Shown: piece after piece, positions 50,901 to 56,638 of the stretch
Position numbering within the stretch: position 1 is the stretch's first letter
How the letters are laid out: each line of letters opens with the position of its first letter
Assembly: GCA_902801625.1 (NCBI GenBank)
Contig: CADCJI010000011.1
Location: 62,001-126,000, forward strand
Length of the DNA stretch: 64,000 nt
Origin: an uncultured Bacteroidia bacterium
Lineage (GTDB): Bacteria; Bacteroidota; Bacteroidia; Bacteroidales; F082
Direction of reading: 5' to 3'
Notes under the pieces: model-generated
Told to the model about the DNA's origin: nothing
Databases searched by the model: none
Seen by the model: only the letters and a program-made list of their open reading frames with translations
Translations under genes and position numbers: made by a program

Positions 50901-53324
50901 ACTCACCGTTCCCGTGCCGTTGCCAAAGTAGGTAATCTTCACATCGGCGGGATGGAGGCTATGCACAGGCTGGTCGCCATCGCTGTAGTAGCTCCAGCTG
51001 TGCGGCTCACGGTCGTCGAGATAGACCACTTCGCCATACAGGCCGCTACCGCTGCCTGGGTTGTCATTGCCGGGAAGATAGGTGCTTACGGTATGGTCAG
51101 ACTCCACATAATTGGGGCCTGGTTTGTCCACCCAAGCCTCCACACAATCGTTGGCATTCACCGTGAATGGTGTGGGAGCGATAGCTGGATTGCCATCGAT
51201 TGCTGGGGAAGCATAGATTTGAATTGGTCCACCGTTCACTGTGTAATAAATGATGCAGCCCTCGGTGGGCGGCGTAATGGTAGTGGTAGCAGTACTTCCG
51301 TTCCCATCAAATGTGATGGTCGGTTGAACCAAATAGATAGTATGTGTATCGTCATAAATATAACTTGTTGTGTCCGAATAGATATCGGGGCAGGTAGTAC
51401 CTTGAACAACTGCAATCACTTCGCAGAAGTCATAGAGTGCTACCGTACCTGAGGTAGTCACATCATGGGGCTCATTCGGATCTTCTGTAGTCGTAGTGAT
51501 GGCTTGTGCGGTTGCTGAGGTTGAGGGGTCGGTACCATCAAGGGTATATAGAATCTTCCATGTATCATTGAGGTCGCCAGGACGCACCACACTGAGGGTC
51601 ACCGAGGAAGTACCCGAAGCGGGGGGAGTAATGGTTGGTGCAACAGGATGCCCAACAAGCGACTCATCTCCGAAAGTGAATAAGCGCGACACGGAGCTGA
51701 GGGTATCGGCACCTTCACTTTCTACCACTTCTGTCTTTACTCTGATCTTAACCGGATAACTGCCATTAATATTAATAGGTGTACCCACTGAGTACTCCGT
51801 GTTAGGTTCACCTGGATTCTCGCCTCCGTATGCGATGGCATACTTTAGCGTAGTGGAGTATTTTCCCTTACTGGTGGGTAACAGCTCGAAGATGTCGTCC
51901 GTACAGGCCAACTTGGCCACCGCAGGCGGTTGAGGTGTGAAAGGCACCTGAGAGACATGGGCGACCCAACCGGCATCTTTCCATTGATGGTCGGAGACAA
52001 AACGCACAGTCATATAGTTGTGCGATGTCACGGTGAAGATATTGCCGTTCAAACCGAAGACAGAAATTTGGCTGTCTCCATTGTGTTGATAGGCATGATA
52101 TTCATTGCAGGTGAAAACGCCGATAAGGTTGTTGTCGGAGATGTCACCATCGTAGAAATACAGGTAATCGTTGTTGATGAGCAATGATTCGAACTCGATT
52201 TTCACACCGTTGGACGTGGATTCCGGAATGAAAACGAGGGTGTAGTCTTCGTTATGGTTATACCATCCATCATCGGCCTCACTGTCGGTAAAGACGAATT
52301 CATCGTCCACTACAATGGTTCCATTCTGCATGTGAACCGTAGTGTATAAGGTCTTCACTTCACCATAGGAGATGCCAACACCGTTTTCGGCGAAGGCACG
52401 TACGTAGTATGTGGTGTTGGGCTGAAGGTTATTCATTTCCACGGAATAGTTACCTATTCCTGTGCCACTTGTGCCAAAACTGCACCCCGAACCATCAATG
52501 GTAGGAGTAGTGTTGGTGGTGCTCCAGCAGACGCCACGGCGCGTAACAGGGCTACCGCACTCATCGGTCACACGACCCAAACCCACGGCATAAACGCTTG
52601 TGACGTGGATGGCACCAACGGTGGTCACGACGGGAGGCGCGGCAGGCGTAGTGAAAGTCACCACAGCGCCATAGCCTGCGCCGCCACTGTTTTGGGCGTA
52701 GGCACGCATATAATAGGTGGTGTTCGGCTGAAGGTTAGTCATTTCCACGGAATAGGTGTTGTCTTCCGTGTCGCTTGCGGCATGACTACATCCCGAACCA
52801 TTAATGATAGGAGAAGAGTTAGTGCTGCTCCAACAGATACCACGCGCGGTAATAGGTGCGTTGCCATTGTTGGTGGTCAAACTACCTCTGCCCACAGCAT
52901 TGAAGCTTGTGATATCAGTGACTTCAACAGTGGTTACCTCTATAAGCGTCGTGTATGGCACTCCAGCAGTACTACCGTCGTACTGTGTTTGATTCCAATT
53001 ATTGGTAGCATAGGCACGCACATAATAGGTTGTGTTTGGAATAAGGTTTCTCATCACGCCGTCATAAGTGCCTTGCACATTGCCTAATGAGACCCTACCC
53101 TCATTATTATTGATGGTAGGGGCATCGTTTGTTCTACTATAAACGAAACCAAACTCTCTCAAATTATTACCAGTAGCACTAACTTGGACTCTCATGCTAT
53201 TGGTTGTGATGTTGTCGACGCTAACCAAACTTACGGTCTGCCCCCAAACACTGTCAGTGAAGGACATCAGCAACAACAGAAGGGCAAAAACTGCCCCTGT
53301 TTTTCGTAATTTTTTACAATTCAT
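38925..53324 (-). CDS. Giant (4,799-residue) T9SS surface protein with GGG beta-solenoid super-repeats
   Basis: A single unbroken frame of 14.4 kb encodes a protein of over 500 kDa. Domains in order: Sec signal (1-28, ends SVWGQ); three Fn3-like domains (about 30-330, with RGICWSSTNSSP and RGVCWSTTNTTP motifs); a CUB-like domain (about 335-452, YLYFYDGD); CHB_HEX-type segments (about 565-745, ILYTLDGTDPS); a long beta-solenoid (about 1350-2760) built of turns such as GNVYGGG and SVFGGGENGHV; another Fn3-like domain (about 2775-2861, RGICWGTSPEP); a mixed beta region; GLUG repeats (about 3750-4000, GGLVGYNVATIKNCYSR); and a T9SS type A sorting domain (about 4725-4799, YLLRLVNSSEGTKVQKIVID). 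It should be exported by T9SS and displayed at the surface, probably as an adhesin or matrix protein. Function is inferred. Confidence 0.88.
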   Translation of the reverse strand: MNCKKLRKTGAVFALLLLLMSFTDSVWGQTVSLVSVDNITTNSMRVQVSATGNNLREFGFVYSRTNDAPTINNNEGRVSLGNVQGTYDGVMRNLIPNTTYYVRAYATNNWNQTQYDGSTAGVPYTTLIEVTTVEVTDITSFNAVGRGSLTTNNGNAPITARGICWSSTNSSPIINGSGCSHAASDTEDNTYSVEMTNLQPNTTYYMRAYAQNSGGAGYGAVVTFTTPAAPPVVTTVGAIHVTSVYAVGLGRVTDECGSPVTRRGVCWSTTNTTPTIDGSGCSFGTSGTGIGNYSVEMNNLQPNTTYYVRAFAENGVGISYGEVKTLYTTVHMQNGTIVVDDEFVFTDSEADDGWYNHNEDYTLVFIPESTSNGVKIEFESLLINNDYLYFYDGDISDNNLIGVFTCNEYHAYQHNGDSQISVFGLNGNIFTVTSHNYMTVRFVSDHQWKDAGWVAHVSQVPFTPQPPAVAKLACTDDIFELLPTSKGKYSTTLKYAIAYGGENPGEPNTEYSVGTPININGSYPVKIRVKTEVVESEGADTLSSVSRLFTFGDESLVGHPVAPTITPPASGTSSVTLSVVRPGDLNDTWKILYTLDGTDPSTSATAQAITTTTEDPNEPHDVTTSGTVALYDFCEVIAVVQGTTCPDIYSDTTSYIYDDTHTIYLVQPTITFDGNGSTATTTITPPTEGCIIYYTVNGGPIQIYASPAIDGNPAIAPTPFTVNANDCVEAWVDKPGPNYVESDHTVSTYLPGNDNPGSGSGLYGEVVYLDDREPHSWSYYSDGDQPVHSLHPADVKITYFGNGTGTVSTTNGPTPDTVSWTANATGVQVGPGAAGNQFVYYKTLEAGGYEVDNGVYVNLVPDYEGTSHDYPYSLIPNPFSVRPMYTSVTTTRNIYVRGTIQSNAFGYINVTYIDANNTQQTWNGYINWSQQQGSIFPETTLQVLTGTQVSFSLYTSNGGFNDDPNSHVGCEVRYDDANGVVIWNEIAYWQNNNQNNPVTGSVTVQEGGLGGGPTITNTDYRGFYAWRVKRLKGVTIRDAYGTTYGENSIIDAETRLLFHTENEYDNEVDFEALWAKAYVVENVNTASGLNANVSYERNFVVGATTINGALNVPVTYSSYYPDGTVATNGNVNMVGNFICNNDTKFEYLNLRLVNNNGQGSEAIEIAANNHYLCLGRGINNAANNTINRVEGIPAQDQTDLRYTLRIESGKINRLSFVRDNDYRQTISGRYLVKGITGCDYDRAQNDNDNLIIACNPNIAYNYQDVNNRMFLSYGMDFTGRSNYDRQTFDLVVKSGTYQQPYWDNGGNGMHSRTYYVGQNNAGATISGFRYITVEGGELGSMNGGRGTNSGSNTSISNVVSSIRVKGGTFHGSVFGGAADNTTYGSRRIVITDGEILGWIAGGCNGSGGSEETGQANTNGDSYIYVGGNASVGGDNVITVNTTPGGNVFGAGRGKVIADGPGPNNVQARFNQTAYVNTSNVVVADDAYVSNNVYGGGYHGYVTDSTNVFIVGGRVGNSVFGGAYMHYYNDGYDRTIPATRVHIKNGHVIGNVYGGSDSLGYVGQRDARVEMIGGIVGDTLNNLVNGSVFGGGNGIETAVQSNTFVTIDGGMIVNNVYGGGNMGKVYEKATVTIKNGKVGDEHSETNPRKGNVYGGGRGEPWRGEVSYVKEAEVNIDGAYIMGSVFGGGENGHVRTNTVVNVDKGQVGGYEDDAIHNCNNPYHGSVFGGGSGLELYSNNGQNVYHNQAGWVMGNSTVNIVDGAHVMRNVYGGSNVASVGQVEMNGNTPVTDGAGYFNPVPNTGLATVNISGGIIGTDGESSILTYEGHPTMVSNGMVFGSGYGYAVIGQKDFAHVNSTHVIIAAGADIRGSVFGGGEDGIVLDSTFVEIIDGTIGMPITGEESALDAYGASVVGPIYKGNVYGGGRGLDLHNDTISTVAGFVKSNTHVVMTGGLVRHNVYGGGSLANVGFRNDPATGRAIVLVRGGQVGATGINNGNVFGSGRGMPATPGDDELMKYARLAFTNNTFVTIDGVGKVKNAVFGGGENGHVFNKTKVNIDGNAAIGSDNINPYSGTMFGDVYGGGRGVDKNSNGDFSRTAGKVYVQTEVNVNNGTIYHAVYGGGAMASVGQIETSDGTPTGTPYYYSYDDATQTNDPETGYLKLKPTTTIANNGFTVVNINNGIIGSDGPNGDGNGNVFGSAKGWAGSQFKHLAYTGNTDVNIIGGHIMGSAFGGGENGHVLGSTDIEVSGGEIGLTGSHSTLMGNVFGGGCGTDKDENGKNSLTAGWVKFNTNTLVRGGSVYRNVYGGGNLASVGYAENHNAEFSGRANVLIKENAVIGIDGNENGHVFGSGYGRAATESGADTIYAQMAFVKNTFVTIQDDAEVKGSVFGSGENGHVRQNTHVFVEGGEIGTDGTTGYEGNVYGGGRGKDLNANNDYSRTSGRTYGNTFVDISGGKVNGSVFGGGRMATVGTYPAQDTIPADPDFNNGGETGRSTVYIHGGVTIGNENTALRGGNVYGGAKGLVGTKYAQLAYLKNTEVIIKETATINGSVFGGGENGHVSENTKVAIYNGTIGFAGGNEYKGNVFGGGRGIDRDANGNQTVTAGIVKGSTRVFFEGGTAYGSVFGGGNASLVSLEKVVNINGGDVMKNVFGGCKQVVGDTKVRLHPGTKTVNMRGGHVHGSVFGCSNNSIDGNFEEGHEKDWTAFVNISGGTIDGNVHGLGYAGEVIGSSEVNVGVNAIAEKVNGEWSDLSKRNVDNIYFDDRAYLPTVLTTGLFDVTGTSAEVDGYVSAIANSNVTERGICWGTSPEPTTKVQATTEGDGRGYYTLDLTGLTPGTTYYVRAYAINGKGTTYGAEISFTTDAEEPNYATAEIDRDEHEGKIEIENAVSIGNSVYAGSSYFGTQGNNVNDWTHYDATGYTNIYIDGTSYNTLANSGNYMNIGGGVFGSGTHCEAGLSGHNVLMREYGHRKTKNTDHGAEFTSGTRTLTTIQRCQNLLLDNVNINITGFNDINTTYNTNKLYSVVKVDDTLYMANASAIAIGDGQPAYMDSIHCLRSVHLNVTNRTIYDELDALEDNDLTNIQNDSVKQNYGRIPSWEWIAVNPKTGSDNTAQNARLYYRTSASTTPLNYTQENVILFNDFSQLWVRYHKGVPTTMYGELQGFFRMDSDYEPYGTESFAFARPKITGANNNNILSGNAENPYLYAKDNLEDGGFLSYKVDNLGGDYENGYNFFTEPGLIGGWNYPVDGDDGGEDFTKTKQYPYINVYPITRDDRDFYRMWVIPRRNGAAWYVDGRGVGAETGGWGKDLNHQDGWGHFPDKPKLTVSFKAGADDAHNGIIFDRTRTIPNPNGEGYVYGPYKVFDPSKDVIYVVGPVSALKEEDRSEININRVWENEYTLDPDSLYPLHNYKLKLFRYPGGHKMSNDTIDLSGTTTLLTQQILDTITFEDYNGLPDSVVTGPGANYDAMIVVDSISDKQGNITLNNVLVDGLYGHTQIDDGFHQIPTSFNQDAVHKPLVVMGSGTTLTLKSVAEPDDPTQEGTELQRGYNNTKAAYYYDPDYDDDADDDPDNVFATRHGGAVYVHRYATMNAEGKVTVKENLQNLDQIVYDEDGEEAGTTPVKIESNVYLPTFKKHTYITGPLDQISRIGITSPIRNAEPHFTQNTMSPIAEATDADIAYNAWNNENYYDDLARFFYRGYQDDFKTTYYEQDAANYSPALADAGDDETIEKTLYFGWTWNNVVTRKPLDFSYDSIDSPEDLAWLISVVNGLNGRVANDLSSINVIEEKTDIDLVQYVWLPVGDQIAGVKPFGSKFDGRGHIITNLSMAYFGMGDGRYNRVNYGMFGAVDGGVVDRTFVLSGYIEPVSDLNHKGDANIGTLVGMLGTEGASKPKSMVSNSEGGADIVCAVRDDAFNVGSVIGYMVEGELHSSMGMSDIKAEKSYKEGGYIGGLVGRAEPNIDGKVANINNSFSNPKLMFGVDSDVKAGGLVGYNVATIKNCYSRLQEKDSTDNHVTNAKFKLLAFETKMPIILGHSFQSPVFEQAGFDAGFASLLTNCYHYTDPMSADRYRYIYNDNKLQVKDGDSWKDIAEDETCLLFNNLNQWVEDNNGTTGHKYSLWVRPTITGINDDFPILHLCDWTESKQGHGDFRSMATWHGGPKLQYAGPVRDYNELNSMVDRMTTKDYMYVYGDVTDVMTARVDSANLYRPAQLSVYEHAAILHPGTLAGHPETYVGVTFDNSCAHAYSTPGLNHIEDSLFLPRDWHMFSSTLSNAPLGFNYEVNDVNTNLSEYYTGGDRGTYFNNPWPYIDGVANSTYGEFTWLNNSGSDVNRYWMKGWVNSQSQNCPEPEFDEDKWVDGYFPSRVADQSEFGDGCIETEDEYGRFPYGMDMFCWYEPEPHWINFKRNGPNHWHSDESNPWAPHNQHIHKHLPYTEKNEDDSADISNQNEDYLKIGKGYMFAIAKKTYLQSHGNLNAEEKYRAVTRRGKDFPGWNLVGNPYHAYLDFEQFLTKNGSVEPYYVIYDADGYKGGPKSAYLYYPKSGSEGGEYADPYLHPHQGFFIKTNNGNVPLYFDENMSVTRSDTIDIAFRNRSFNYPLVNLYLSSERGCTDVTVIEFHRPSWGGAKKQKGLRQGNGLFYAYHENEPYAALFAKEGTDKVPLKFEAKEDDVFTMRWNTANGYFSSLYLIDNLTGARYDMLANDSYVFEGHRDDYYSRFYITFDCLDVEEYEEDEVEKTFAFFDGSQWVVTGEGSLELIDLQGRILWQERVSGGQSRVSIPDVAKSLYLLRLVNSSEGTKVQKIVID

Positions 53325-53415
53325 TTTACTTTACTTTTTTTTGATATTTACTTTAATTTACTTAATTTCAATACAATATTCTCAAAAAGGTATAATAATG
53401 CACTCTTTTAGCGTG

Positions 53416-53423
53416 CAAAAGTA
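53416..53423 (-). promoter_or_regulatory. Bacteroidota -7 element of the giant-protein operon
   Basis: The minus strand reads TACTTTTG followed by CACG, matching TAnnTTTGC, about 92 bp before the start codon. The rest of the 236-bp gap between the giant gene and the endonuclease-family gene is A/T-rich, and I see no other feature in it. Confidence 0.5.
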
Positions 53424-53560
53424 CAAAAATCTCGCCTATTAAGATGGTAAAGACTCAAACTAATTACGAAAAAGATTTCAACAATTCTTGTTGATAACCG
53501 TTTTCAAGTTTCGCAAGTTACGGCAGGGAAACAAGACCTTATGATTCAACCGAAAAAAAA

Positions 53561-54661
53561 TCACCTCTCCAAATCCATATACACCGGCAAGTGGTCACTA
53601 AAGCCACCAAAATAGCGCGGCCCGATGTAAGTACGGAAGAGCTTCTTGCCGTGATACGTCTCATCGTCCTCCAACATAAAGTCAGCGTGGAAGATGCGAG
53701 CACTACCCTCTTGGTAATGAAGTCCTCTACCATTCTCCATCAATGCAGGCGTAACAATGATTTGGTCAAAGATCTGCCAATCGGTTTGGTGTTTTAAGGT
53801 GCCTTCAAAGCCTAAACCATCGTTCTTCCCAAACAAGTTAACGAGGCAACCTTCTTCCAGTTCACTGGGATGCCGTGCTCGCAACACATCAAAAACACTT
53901 GGGTCGGTGGGACAGTCGTTCAAGTCGCCCATCATAATGACTTTGGGCTGATAGCCTTCTGGCGCTGCCGCCATGATGGAGTCTACTTTTGCCCGCAGAA
54001 TCGCAGCCGAGCACGAGCGCGAGCCTACCGTTTCCAACTCGCCGCTGTAGCGGGAAGGCCAGTGGTTGACGAAAATATGGATAGTGTCGGCTATATAAAT
54101 CGGCCCTTCGACGGGCTCAGGGACCTTAGCTTTGGCGGTCGTTGAGCCTGTCGAAACGCCGCCTTCCACTGCAACGAATTTCGCATACAAAATATCCCTC
54201 GAATGATACGCTGTATCCTCAGGGTTGTAATACGGAAACACAGCACTCTCAACCAACTGAAAATGGTCAAGGGAATACACAATAGCGGGATCGATGCCGC
54301 GTTTGTCGGGGCCTTCGTAAAGCACCCATCGGTAGTTGTGCTTCTTCAAAGGTGTCTGCTCAAAAAGGGCACTCAGCACATACTCGTTCTCCACCTCGCA
54401 CATGCCCAAGATGCCCAAGGGGCGGTTCTCCGACATGGCCAAGATGGCCTTGTACATGTTGTTGCGCTTGCGGTAAAAGCGGGTTTTGGTCCAATGTTGC
54501 ATGCCATCCTCGGTGAAAGCGTTGTAAGTCTTGGTGCTGTCCACGAAGGGATCGAAGAAGTTCTCCATGTTCCAGAAAGCGATGCGGACAGGCTCATTCG
54601 TTTGCGCTTGGACGAATAATCCCAACAACAAAATGCGAAGCAAAACGATCAACCTTTTCAT
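53561..54661 (-). CDS. Exported endonuclease/exonuclease/phosphatase family protein
   Basis: The 366-residue protein starts at ATG 54661, which begins a Sec signal (MKRLIVLLRILLLGLFVQAQ); the longer frame to 54817 runs into the divergent antitoxin gene. The DNase I-like fold motifs are visible: IAFWNMENFFDP, GMCEVENEYVL, VNHWPSRY, MMGDLNDCPTD and GGFSDHLPVYMDL (catalytic His in SDH). Family members cleave DNA or phosphodiesters, or remove phosphates from lipids or sugars, so the substrate is open. An in-frame palindromic repeat inserts the peptides GGVSTGSTTA and AKVPEPVEGP between two strands just before the VNHWPSRY block; it may form a surface loop. The gene stands alone, convergent to nothing and divergent from the toxin-antitoxin pair. 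Confidence 0.9.
   Translation of the reverse strand: MKRLIVLLRILLLGLFVQAQTNEPVRIAFWNMENFFDPFVDSTKTYNAFTEDGMQHWTKTRFYRKRNNMYKAILAMSENRPLGILGMCEVENEYVLSALFEQTPLKKHNYRWVLYEGPDKRGIDPAIVYSLDHFQLVESAVFPYYNPEDTAYHSRDILYAKFVAVEGGVSTGSTTAKAKVPEPVEGPIYIADTIHIFVNHWPSRYSGELETVGSRSCSAAILRAKVDSIMAAAPEGYQPKVIMMGDLNDCPTDPSVFDVLRARHPSELEEGCLVNLFGKNDGLGFEGTLKHQTDWQIFDQIIVTPALMENGRGLHYQEGSARIFHADFMLEDDETYHGKKLFRTYIGPRYFGGFSDHLPVYMDLER
54101..54165. repeat. Dispersed palindromic element inside the endonuclease-family gene
   Basis: Inverted cores TTCGACGGGCTCA (54107-54119) and TGAGCCTGTCGAA (54143-54155) flank a 23-bp loop. The coding strand reads GGCGTTTCGACAGGCTCAAC, then CCCTGAGCCCGTCGAAGGG. The two halves match the dnaX copies at 178-200 and 53-109. 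Confidence 0.75.
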
Positions 54662-54710
54662 ACTGGAACAAAGTTTTGGGACAAAAATAGTGTTTTTTAT
54701 GAAAAGTTTG

Positions 54711-54718
54711 TATATTTG
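54711..54718 (+). promoter_or_regulatory. Bacteroidota -7 element of the second YoeB-type operon
   Basis: TATATTTG followed by CA lies 23 bp before the antitoxin ATG at 54742. Confidence 0.55.
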
Positions 54719-54741
54719 CACCATAATAAACAATAATAAAA

Positions 54742-54996
54742 ATGACTGCTGTACAATTAGCCAATCTGAACGCAGAAATCCAACGCAATCTTGACACATT
54801 GTCTGAAGACGAGACAATGCTCAACCGCGTTGCCAAATATTTGCGCAAGTTGGTCAAAGAAAAGGAAGATCCCACTTTGATGAGCAAAGAGGAGTTTTTC
54901 GCTCGAATTGACGAAGCGAAACGAGAAATCGAAGAAGGTAAAGGCATAACCTTTGACAATTTAGAAGACATGAATGCTTGGCTTAATTCCTTGTAA
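54742..54996 (+). CDS. Antitoxin of the second YoeB-type pair
   Basis: The 84-residue, highly charged helical protein contains KYLRKLVKEKEDPTLMSKEE, followed by FFARIDEAKREIEEGK. It is a clear paralogue of the antitoxin at 36278. The C-terminal part ends GITFDNLEDMNAWLNSL, unlike the other copy. It should neutralise the toxin encoded 5 bp downstream and repress its own promoter (the TATATTTG site 23 bp upstream). Here the stop and toxin start do not overlap, unlike in the first pair. Confidence 0.85.
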   Translation: MTAVQLANLNAEIQRNLDTLSEDETMLNRVAKYLRKLVKEKEDPTLMSKEEFFARIDEAKREIEEGKGITFDNLEDMNAWLNSL

Positions 54997-55001
54997 CAAC
55001 C

Positions 55002-55274
55002 ATGTACAAGATAACCTACGCGCCAAAAGCAAAAGCCGGATTGAAAAGACTAAAGGAAAGCGAACCAACCAGTTTCAAAAAAGCTGTAAAGATTCTTAAC
55101 GACCTTAGTTTGCATCCCCGTACTGGTATTGGACATCCAGAGCAACTGTCAGGCGACCGCGCCGGCCAATGGAGCCGACGTATTACGAAGAAACACAGAT
55201 TGGTTTATGAGATTTACGATGAAGAAGTATTTGTCTACATTCTTTCAGCATACGGCCATTACGACGACAAGTGA
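55002..55274 (+). CDS. Txe/YoeB family mRNA interferase toxin (second copy)
   Basis: The 90-residue protein has the YoeB C-terminus QWSRRITKKHRLVYEIYDEE and SAYGHYDDK, with GIGHPEQLSG before it. It aligns along its whole length with the toxin at 36532. The catalytic Arg/His/Tyr positions are kept, so it appears functional. The two loci may have arisen by duplication or by separate gain. Cross-talk between the two antitoxins and toxins is possible because the antitoxins are also related. Downstream is a thioredoxin-like gene fragment and a dispersed repeat. Confidence 0.93.
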   Translation: MYKITYAPKAKAGLKRLKESEPTSFKKAVKILNDLSLHPRTGIGHPEQLSGDRAGQWSRRITKKHRLVYEIYDEEVFVYILSAYGHYDDK

Positions 55275-55329
55275 AACGTCCTTTCTGCATAGCATTTCTA
55301 TTTTTCCTTTGACCTCAATCAAGGCCTAA

Positions 55330-55470
55330 AATACCCATTTTTGGGACGGCATCGAAACCACGCCGTTGATTTATGTATTAGACAAGGGCAAACGCATCAT
55401 TGCCAAGAAGATACGGGCGAAACAAATACCAATCGTTTTGGAATCTGGATTGCTTCGTTCCTCGCAATGA
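55330..55470 (+). pseudogene. C-terminal fragment of a thioredoxin-like protein
   Basis: After an in-frame stop (55327-55329) the frame reads FWDGIETTPLIYVLDKGKRI, then IAKKIRAKQI. This is the cis-Pro strand and following helix of thioredoxin-like proteins from Bacteroidota (pattern Y-x-I-x-x-T-P-x-x-Y-x-L-D-x-x-K-x-I-I-A-K-x-I). The active-site CxxC half is missing. The 3' end runs into a dispersed repeat (55447-55472), which supplies the stop. It looks like a deletion remnant. Confidence 0.55.
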
Positions 55471-55472
55471 CG
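55447..55472. repeat. Dispersed repeat of the CGTCATTGCGAGGAACGAAG type
   Basis: On the minus strand the segment reads CGTCATTGCGAGGAACGAAG, then CAATCC. This short sequence is a familiar dispersed repeat in many unrelated bacterial genomes. It lies between the thioredoxin fragment and the convergent kinase gene. Confidence 0.7.
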
Positions 55473-55481
55473 CAAAGCGTG

Positions 55482-56561
55482 TCAATTAACAGCAACAAAA
55501 GATTTCATTTCAGGTAAAGCAGCCTCTGCCTCCTCAAACAATTTCCACTGTGCTCGAGTACGCACCAAATTGTGGGTAGGATATTTTATCTTATAATAGG
55601 TATTGCCATTGATGTAATCCGTCAGGAAACGAACGGCCTGCATGTAGGGGAACAATGTGGCAGCGTAGGGCAGATTCTCCTTTTCGATCGGCAATAGGAA
55701 AGATTTCGTGCCTTCCAAATAACCTTTTGCAAAAGCCTTGAAAACCTCCATATTGAAATGGATGTTGTCTAAATCGGGATCGTCCTCAGCACCCGTGTTG
55801 GCAGCCGAGCGCAAAAAATCGCCAAAGTCGGAGAAGACAAAACTCGGCATCACCGTATCCAAATCAATGATGCAGAGCACGTTACCTTCCTTGTCAAAAA
55901 GCATGTTGTTCACTTTTGTATCGCAGTGACAGATACGTTTCGGCAACTTACCCTCTCGATAAAGCCTTTCGCCAAGACACATCCTATCAGCTGCCTCTCT
56001 GATTTTGGCCACGAACTTCTGCACCTCCACCTCGCGCATCTGACCAACCCGGTCCTCTGCGACAGCGTCTTCCAATTGTTTCAAGCGAAATTCAATGTTA
56101 TGAAAATCAGGGATGATCTCCCCTATCGGTGCATCCAAATCCGTCAGCAAAGACTCGAAATCACCAAAGGAACGACCAGCATAATAGGAATACTCTGGCG
56201 TAACCGCATCGTAGGTATAACTGTCGGCAATGAAGTCCATCACTCGCCAATATTTTCCATTTTCAACGATGTAGGTTTTTCCCGAATCGGCTTTCAAAAA
56301 GTGCAAAACCCTTCGATTGATGTCAGCAATGCCTTGATTTTCATATTTTTTCCGAATATGGTTGGTGACAGCTTCAATGTTGTTTTGCAGCATGTCGACA
56401 TCGGTAAAGACGGCGTTATTGATGCGTTGCAGCACGTATTTCGGCTGTCCTGCAACCATAATCTTATAAGTATCGTTGATAAGTCCATTGCCCAAAGGCT
56501 CAATGTTGTCTATAGTTTTCGGATCAACGAAGTGGCCCGCGATAGTGAAGAGTTCGTTCAT
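55482..56561 (-). CDS. APH-fold sugar kinase, likely N-acetylhexosamine 1-kinase-like
   Basis: The 359-residue protein has an aminoglycoside-phosphotransferase/choline-kinase fold. The nucleotide loop is LGNGLINDTYKI, the catalytic block HCDTKVNNMLFD carries the catalytic Asp, and the metal-binding block IIDLDTVMPSFVFSDFGD (about residues 228-245) is followed by RSAANTGAEDDPD. The HCDTKxNN and DLDTVMPG/S-x-V-x-SDFGD motifs are those of N-acetylhexosamine 1-kinases (NahK type), which phosphorylate GalNAc or GlcNAc at C1. The gene is divergent from a GH109 alpha-N-acetylgalactosaminidase gene across a 77-bp gap, which supports a role on GalNAc. Sugar specificity cannot be read from sequence alone. 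Confidence 0.78.
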   Translation of the reverse strand: MNELFTIAGHFVDPKTIDNIEPLGNGLINDTYKIMVAGQPKYVLQRINNAVFTDVDMLQNNIEAVTNHIRKKYENQGIADINRRVLHFLKADSGKTYIVENGKYWRVMDFIADSYTYDAVTPEYSYYAGRSFGDFESLLTDLDAPIGEIIPDFHNIEFRLKQLEDAVAEDRVGQMREVEVQKFVAKIREAADRMCLGERLYREGKLPKRICHCDTKVNNMLFDKEGNVLCIIDLDTVMPSFVFSDFGDFLRSAANTGAEDDPDLDNIHFNMEVFKAFAKGYLEGTKSFLLPIEKENLPYAATLFPYMQAVRFLTDYINGNTYYKIKYPTHNLVRTRAQWKLFEEAEAALPEMKSFVAVN

Positions 56562-56607
56562 AAGGATAAATTTTTTGCGAAGATAGGGTTTTTGAATGGA
56601 TTATTGC

Positions 56608-56615
56608 TATTTTTG
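56608..56615 (+). promoter_or_regulatory. Bacteroidota -7 element of the GH109 gene
   Basis: TATTTTTG followed by CCCACAAAT lies 23 bp before the ATG at 56639, in the 77-bp gap shared with the divergent kinase gene. Confidence 0.55.
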
Positions 56616-56638
56616 CCCACAAATTTAATCCTCATTCT

